The notes beneath the pieces were generated by a model, which did not search any database, was not told the origin of the DNA, and worked only from the letters and a program-made list of their open reading frames with translations. A DNA stretch of 64,000 bases from Umbelopsis ramanniana AG. Taxonomy: Eukaryota; Mucoromycota; Umbelopsidomycetes; Umbelopsidales; Umbelopsidaceae. This document shows, piece by piece, positions 62,326 through 64,000 of this stretch. The translations under genes were made by a program, and so were the position numbers. The stretch is taken from the NCBI RefSeq assembly GCF_025399195.1, contig NW_026252142.1, positions 62,001 through 126,000 on the forward strand. The letters run 5' to 3'. Each line of letters opens with the position of its first letter. Position 1 is the stretch's first letter.

Positions 62326-64000
62326 ATGGCAACTGCAGGTCGAGGGTCATTTCGTGGCGGTCGTCAACGACTTGGTTCAACAAGAGCGAACAAGGCTAAT
62401 TCACTACCAAACCAAAACCTCACTAACGAGCCTTCGAATATAGACCAGCGTTTCGAAGACATAAAGATCCGCGATGAGATTGATGCAAGACTGGGATTCG
62501 AACGATACCAGGAAGGCCCTGAGAAACTAGGATGGCTTATCAACATGCATGCTGTAAGCGTGAAATCCAATGGCCCTACCTCTCTTCTACTGACCTCTAA
62601 CCACTCATCGCTTCACCTTATAGACTATTGTAAAGGATTCAGAATGGCCAGGAGGTCGAGCAGCCGTTGATTACTATTTCATTGCTGATTCTGGCGAAAC
62701 CTTCAAAACCACTTTACTCTACGATCCATATTTTTATATCGGCTGCAAGGTGTGTAGTGCTTTTGTCACTTTCTAAATTACTGACCAAACCATTCACCAT
62801 TTGCGTTTCATAGCCTGGTACAGAAACAGAGGTGGAGGAATACTTACGGCGAAGGTTCGAGAATGTGATTGAAAAGATTACTAGAGTGAGGAAAGAGGAT
62901 CTCAAGCAGGTATAGGTCGTTCTCATGCTATGCTACTCATCTATATATCTCGTTTATTCACCGTCGTCATACAGCCAAACCACTTGTTGGGCCAGAAGCG
63001 TACTTATTTACAGCTCATCTTTCGAAATGTGTCGGATTTACTGTCTGTCCGAAAAATAATATTACCCACCGTCAAGAAGAATCAAAAGAACCTTGATGCT
63101 ATTGATACCTATGCCGACATTGTCAAGTAAGGAGTGGTGTTTGAGGAGTGCCTGAGCCATAGCGTAGCGCTAACCGATCACCTTCACATAGTGAAACCAA
63201 TAACATTGACTATGAACACACGACAAATTTGGCCGCATTGTCATCACGGCGAAATCCGCATGAAACACTTGAAAACATCATCGATATCCGAGAATATGAT
63301 ATACCTTACTACCTTCGTGTGGCCATTGATATGGGTAAGTTATCCTGTCGCTCGGATGATGCATTTGTGTTGTCCACAAAGCTTTCTCCTAATGCCTTGC
63401 TTTTTATTTAAAGACATCCGTGTCGGTCTTTGGTACACTGTCCAAGCCATGCCCGATAACACAATCCAGATACAACGTCGCCCTGATTTAGTCAATCGTG
63501 CCGAACCTGTTATCCTGGCGTTTGACATCGAAACAACAAAGCTTCCGCTCAAATTTCCAGATTCTGCTATCGATTCGATCATGATGATTTCATACATGAT
63601 TGACGGTCAAGTAAGTAGTTGTTTTTATGGTGAGGCGGTAAAGCGTTGTTCTAAAGCATTGTGCACTTAAGGGTTACTTGATCACAAATCGAGAGATTGT
63701 GAGTCAAGATATTGAAGATTTCGAATACACCCCCAAGCCTGAATACGACGGCCCTTTTATCATTTTCAATGAAGAAGACGAGGTATGTCTTTACATTGAA
63801 TGAACGGAGCGCTTACATGCGCTATGATGGATTTATCGGTTCAGGCGGATTAATTATCGTATCATATAGCCTGCACTTTTACGTCGGTTCTTTGAGCATA
63901 TTCAAGATGCACAGCCGACCGTCTTTGTCACCTATAACGGTGATTCCTTCGATTGGCCATTCGTTGAAGCGCGAGCGAACTTTCATGGTATCAACATGTA
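62326..64000 (+). CDS. POL2: DNA polymerase epsilon catalytic subunit, N-terminal part
   Basis: 3'-partial; exons in the window are 62326-62553, 62624-62749, 62814-62909, 62975-63126, 63192-63334, 63414-63610, 63672-63782 and 63870 onward. Text is typical of POL2: [48 protein letters not shown] and [10 protein letters not shown]. The proofreading exonuclease appears with Exo I at [11 protein letters not shown] (Asp286 and Glu288) and Exo II at [11 protein letters not shown]. The reading is cut by the window edge, so the polymerase domain is outside. It is the leading-strand replicase. Every intron here is short. Confidence 0.95.

Overview
The window is a gene-dense stretch of a fungal nuclear genome. 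About 33 protein genes lie on both strands in 64 kb, nearly all split by short introns (mostly 50-90 nt, GT-AG, often with T-rich 3' ends). Fungal markers include saccharopine dehydrogenase of the aminoadipate lysine route, a VAC7-like protein, an NMA111-like protease and Ecl1-type zinc proteins. Several other genes are ones better known from animals and early-diverging fungi: GPHR, CDK10, medium-chain acyl-CoA dehydrogenase and an NPP-type phosphodiesterase. The high intron density and this mix suggest an early-diverging fungus, most likely Mucoromycota (Mucorales or relatives). This is inference from gene content, not a phylogenetic result.

Layout. 0-13 kb: ribulose-phosphate epimerase (5' end missing), a CDC26-like APC/C subunit, an O-fucosyltransferase-like protein, a 1.5 kb gap, a PTPMT1-like phosphatase, a large unrecognised protein, a CaMKK-type kinase, a tiny ricin-type lectin gene, WDR5 and POP5. 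13-31 kb: a small membrane protein, nucleoporin Nup120/160, a C2H2 protein with a possible Ies4-like segment, CDK10, PUF6, Golgi pH regulator, DCN1, an FMN-binding oxidase-like protein and VAC7. 31-46 kb: nuclear-encoded mitochondrial uS3m, a membrane phosphodiesterase, an unknown 179-aa protein, a long coiled-coil protein, a PH-like protein, acyl-CoA dehydrogenase, a GNAT acetyltransferase, mitochondrial Glu-tRNA synthetase and PEX4. 46-64 kb: an unknown protein, mevalonate diphosphate decarboxylase, NMA111, LYS1, farnesyltransferase beta, RBBP4/Msi1, a secreted pectin methylesterase, two tandem Ecl1-like genes, and DNA polymerase epsilon (3' end missing).

The genes are mostly unrelated housekeeping functions; I see no biosynthetic cluster, CRISPR, transposon, rRNA or tRNA gene. 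Chromatin and cell-cycle functions recur (CDC26, WDR5, CDK10, RBBP4, POL2), as do mitochondrial or peroxisomal ones (uS3m, MSE1, acyl-CoA dehydrogenase, PEX4). Several genes are paired head-to-head about 100-135 bp apart, implying shared promoters. For every multi-exon gene with both ends in the window, my exon models sum to a multiple of three. The most interesting items are the tandem Ecl1-like pair, the nuclear uS3m gene, the lectin gene squeezed between two neighbours, stopless introns of length 3n (one inside a phosphatase active-site motif), a 38-nt intron, a probable GC-AG intron and a perfect hairpin in a non-coding gap.
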